NCBI GenBank assembly: GCA_018292915.2
Contig: JACVVK020000014.1
Span: 3,213,501 to 3,277,500, forward strand
Direction: 5' to 3'
Source: Batillaria attramentaria
Taxonomy: Eukaryota; Mollusca; Gastropoda; Batillariidae
Length of the DNA: 64,000 bases
The notes beneath the pieces were generated by a model, which made no database searches, was not told the DNA's origin, and saw nothing but the letters and a program-made list of their open reading frames with translations. The translations under genes and the position numbers were made by a program. Of this stretch, positions 62,505 to 64,000 are shown piece after piece (position 1 is the first letter of the stretch; the number at the start of each line of letters is the position of its first letter).

Positions 62505-62515
62505 GCGCGCGCGCA
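62427..62515. repeat. (CA)n(CG)n microsatellite
   Basis: About 32 CA units followed by about 12 CG units, an unusual alternating purine-pyrimidine tract. Confidence 0.95.
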
Positions 62516-62904
62516 CCAACGCACGCACATGAAAAACAATCCGCGGGGCCCGCGCGTGCACAAGTTGCATGACATGATGTGTTTTGCACGTGCCGCACGG
62601 CACACTATCATGATAAACGCCTGCACCTCAGCTGGTGTCGAGTTACCAAAGCACAGCTGCAAACCGCCAAGGAACAAGCCCGCTGCTGCCAACGGAGCCC
62701 TAAGTGTACAGCACGACACCAAGGAGACAATACTGGCCGCGTTTCCTATTCTCAAAAGGCTGATCCCTCAGTGTTAATGCACTTCCGCACAGTGTGACAC
62801 TGATGTGTGGTTTGCGTACGTCAATGGCGTCACTACGGTGGATCTCAGTAAATGCGCCTGTACGGAGAATGGTCACGTACCTCGCCGGCAACAGACTGAC
62901 TCGG

Positions 62905-63525
62905 AAAGCGAGTCAGCACCAACCCTGTTCCCGGATCCGTCGATAACTCTAGGCCCATGCGACGACGCCCAAGTCGGGCTAACCGAGACCGAGCCGAGCT
63001 AATTGGTACATAAGAAGGAAAAAAAATACTCGGTGACAAGGAAAGTGGACAGTAGCGAACAACTTTGAGGTCCCCGTGTTATTTCACAGTGCACGCAAAA
63101 GCGGTGAAAACTGTCGCATTCACCAGCACAGTACATTTTCAGCCTGTTTAGAGGTTATTGCCTGCATGAGTTGTCCCCCGTGCATACACAGTCCCGTAGC
63201 ATGCATGCATTTTTCGTGAAAGCTTTGTGCTCTGCCACGAAAAATGCGTGCTTGTTCAGTGCGACATGCACTGAAGCAATAATCTCTAAACAGGCTGAAT
63301 ATGTACTGTGCTGGTGAATGCGACAGTTTTCACCGCTTCTGTGCACACTGTGAAATAAAACGGGGACCTCAAAGTTGTTCGCTACTGTCCACTTTCCTTG
63401 TCACCGAGTATTTTGTTTTTTCCTTCTTAGGTATCACTTAGCTCGGCTCGGTCTCGGTTAGCCCGACTTGGGCGTCGTCGCAGGGACATAGAGTTATCGA
63501 CGGACCCGGAGCAGGGTTGAGTCAG
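62905..63525. mobile_element. Palindromic fold-back element with arms of about 250-300 bp
   Basis: The left arm (62918 to about 63170) and right arm (about 63270-63518) are near reverse complements: caaccctgttccc / cagggttg, cccaagtcgggctaaccgag with its complement, actcggtgacaaggaaagtg with its complement, and caaagttgttcgctactgtc with its complement. The centre (about 63200-63245) has a further inner palindrome (atgcatgcattttcg type). Non-coding. Confidence 0.88.
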
Positions 63526-63595
63526 CACGCGTTTTGTTCACTGATTGGTTCCATCGGCAGCTGTGTGTCAGAGTGTGCGCGCGTCATCAGTGTAC

Positions 63596-63597
<2 letters not shown>

Positions 63598-63636
<39 letters not shown>
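63598..63636. repeat. (GT)n microsatellite
   Basis: About 19 GT units. Confidence 0.95.
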
Positions 63637-63639
<3 letters not shown>

Positions 63640-64000
63640 AAACGTATCCCACCATTTTTATTTACATGCACCTGCTTGTGGCATTTGAAGCTGTGAAGCA
63701 GGCAGGCCGGGTTCACCGGCCGGGCGGTGAAATATGACAAGCCTGTTCTTTTCGAAACACTGCATTCAGCCTGCGGGCCGGTTTTGATATCATGAGTGCA
63801 CGTGCAACTTATTGCCCGGAGCGAAAAAAAATGTAAAGAGTGGAACTGAACACAGCGAACACTTGAATTTCCACCGTCTTGTGTAAGATGCGGAACTGAA
63901 AGCGCAAGAGCTAACACTGAAACTTGAAGTGTCTTTTCCAAAGCCGGTAGTCGGCACTGAGTTGTCCGACAGTTGCCGCGGCTAATCAGTGGTAATACTT

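Overview
This is animal (metazoan) nuclear DNA. The evidence is a long intron-rich gene with consensus GT/AG splice sites, tRNA-derived SINEs, RTE-type LINEs with target-site duplications (TSDs), MITE-like inverted repeats, and very dense (CA)n/(GT)n and (GA)n microsatellites. The mix of an invertebrate-type long cadherin, RTE elements and these SINEs fits a lophotrochozoan, most likely a mollusc. That placement is inference.

Left part, 73-28166, minus strand: the 5' two thirds or so of a large cadherin gene. I placed 22 coding exons. They join in one uninterrupted reading frame (about 1,689 codons, every junction phase-consistent) and encode a signal peptide, a prodomain ending in a furin-like site (RQRR), 14 cadherin (EC) repeats and the start of a 15th. 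The gene runs off the left edge. The repeat number and sequence style suggest a neural-cadherin (CadN/type III) relative. Intron 1 is about 11.5 kb and holds a full-length RTE retrotransposon. Other introns hold SINEs, LINE scraps, hairpins and a dispersed 310-bp repeat. Exon 11 ends in a tandemly duplicated 19-bp splice-donor segment, and a long hairpin starts 7 bp beyond the donor of exon 4.

Middle part, 28.2-51.3 kb: no host gene could be supported. It is a mobile-element landscape. It includes a 1.9-kb element with identical 138-bp terminal inverted repeats (30012-31922), a second full-length RTE copy with TSD (35224-38520), several SINEs, a family of MITEs with TTAAAGGTCT-like ends (42.4, 46.1 and 48.0 kb), an hAT-like MITE nested in one of them, another MITE at 43.5 kb, and many microsatellites.

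Right part, 51.3-64 kb: two copies of a pair of minus-strand exons (59295-58192 and 54436-53326) resembling the stalk / microtubule-binding region of dynein heavy chains. They sit in a locally duplicated, microsatellite-rich neighbourhood. The rest of that gene is not visible. A palindromic fold-back element lies at 62.9-63.5 kb, and a half copy of it lies inside a dynein intron.

No prokaryotic-style operon, CRISPR array, rRNA or convincing functional tRNA gene was seen. I did not find a clearly new multi-gene system. The most noteworthy items are the duplicated dynein exon pair, the duplicated splice donor, the donor-adjacent hairpin, the element with perfect long inverted repeats, and the two nearly intact, recently inserted RTE copies.
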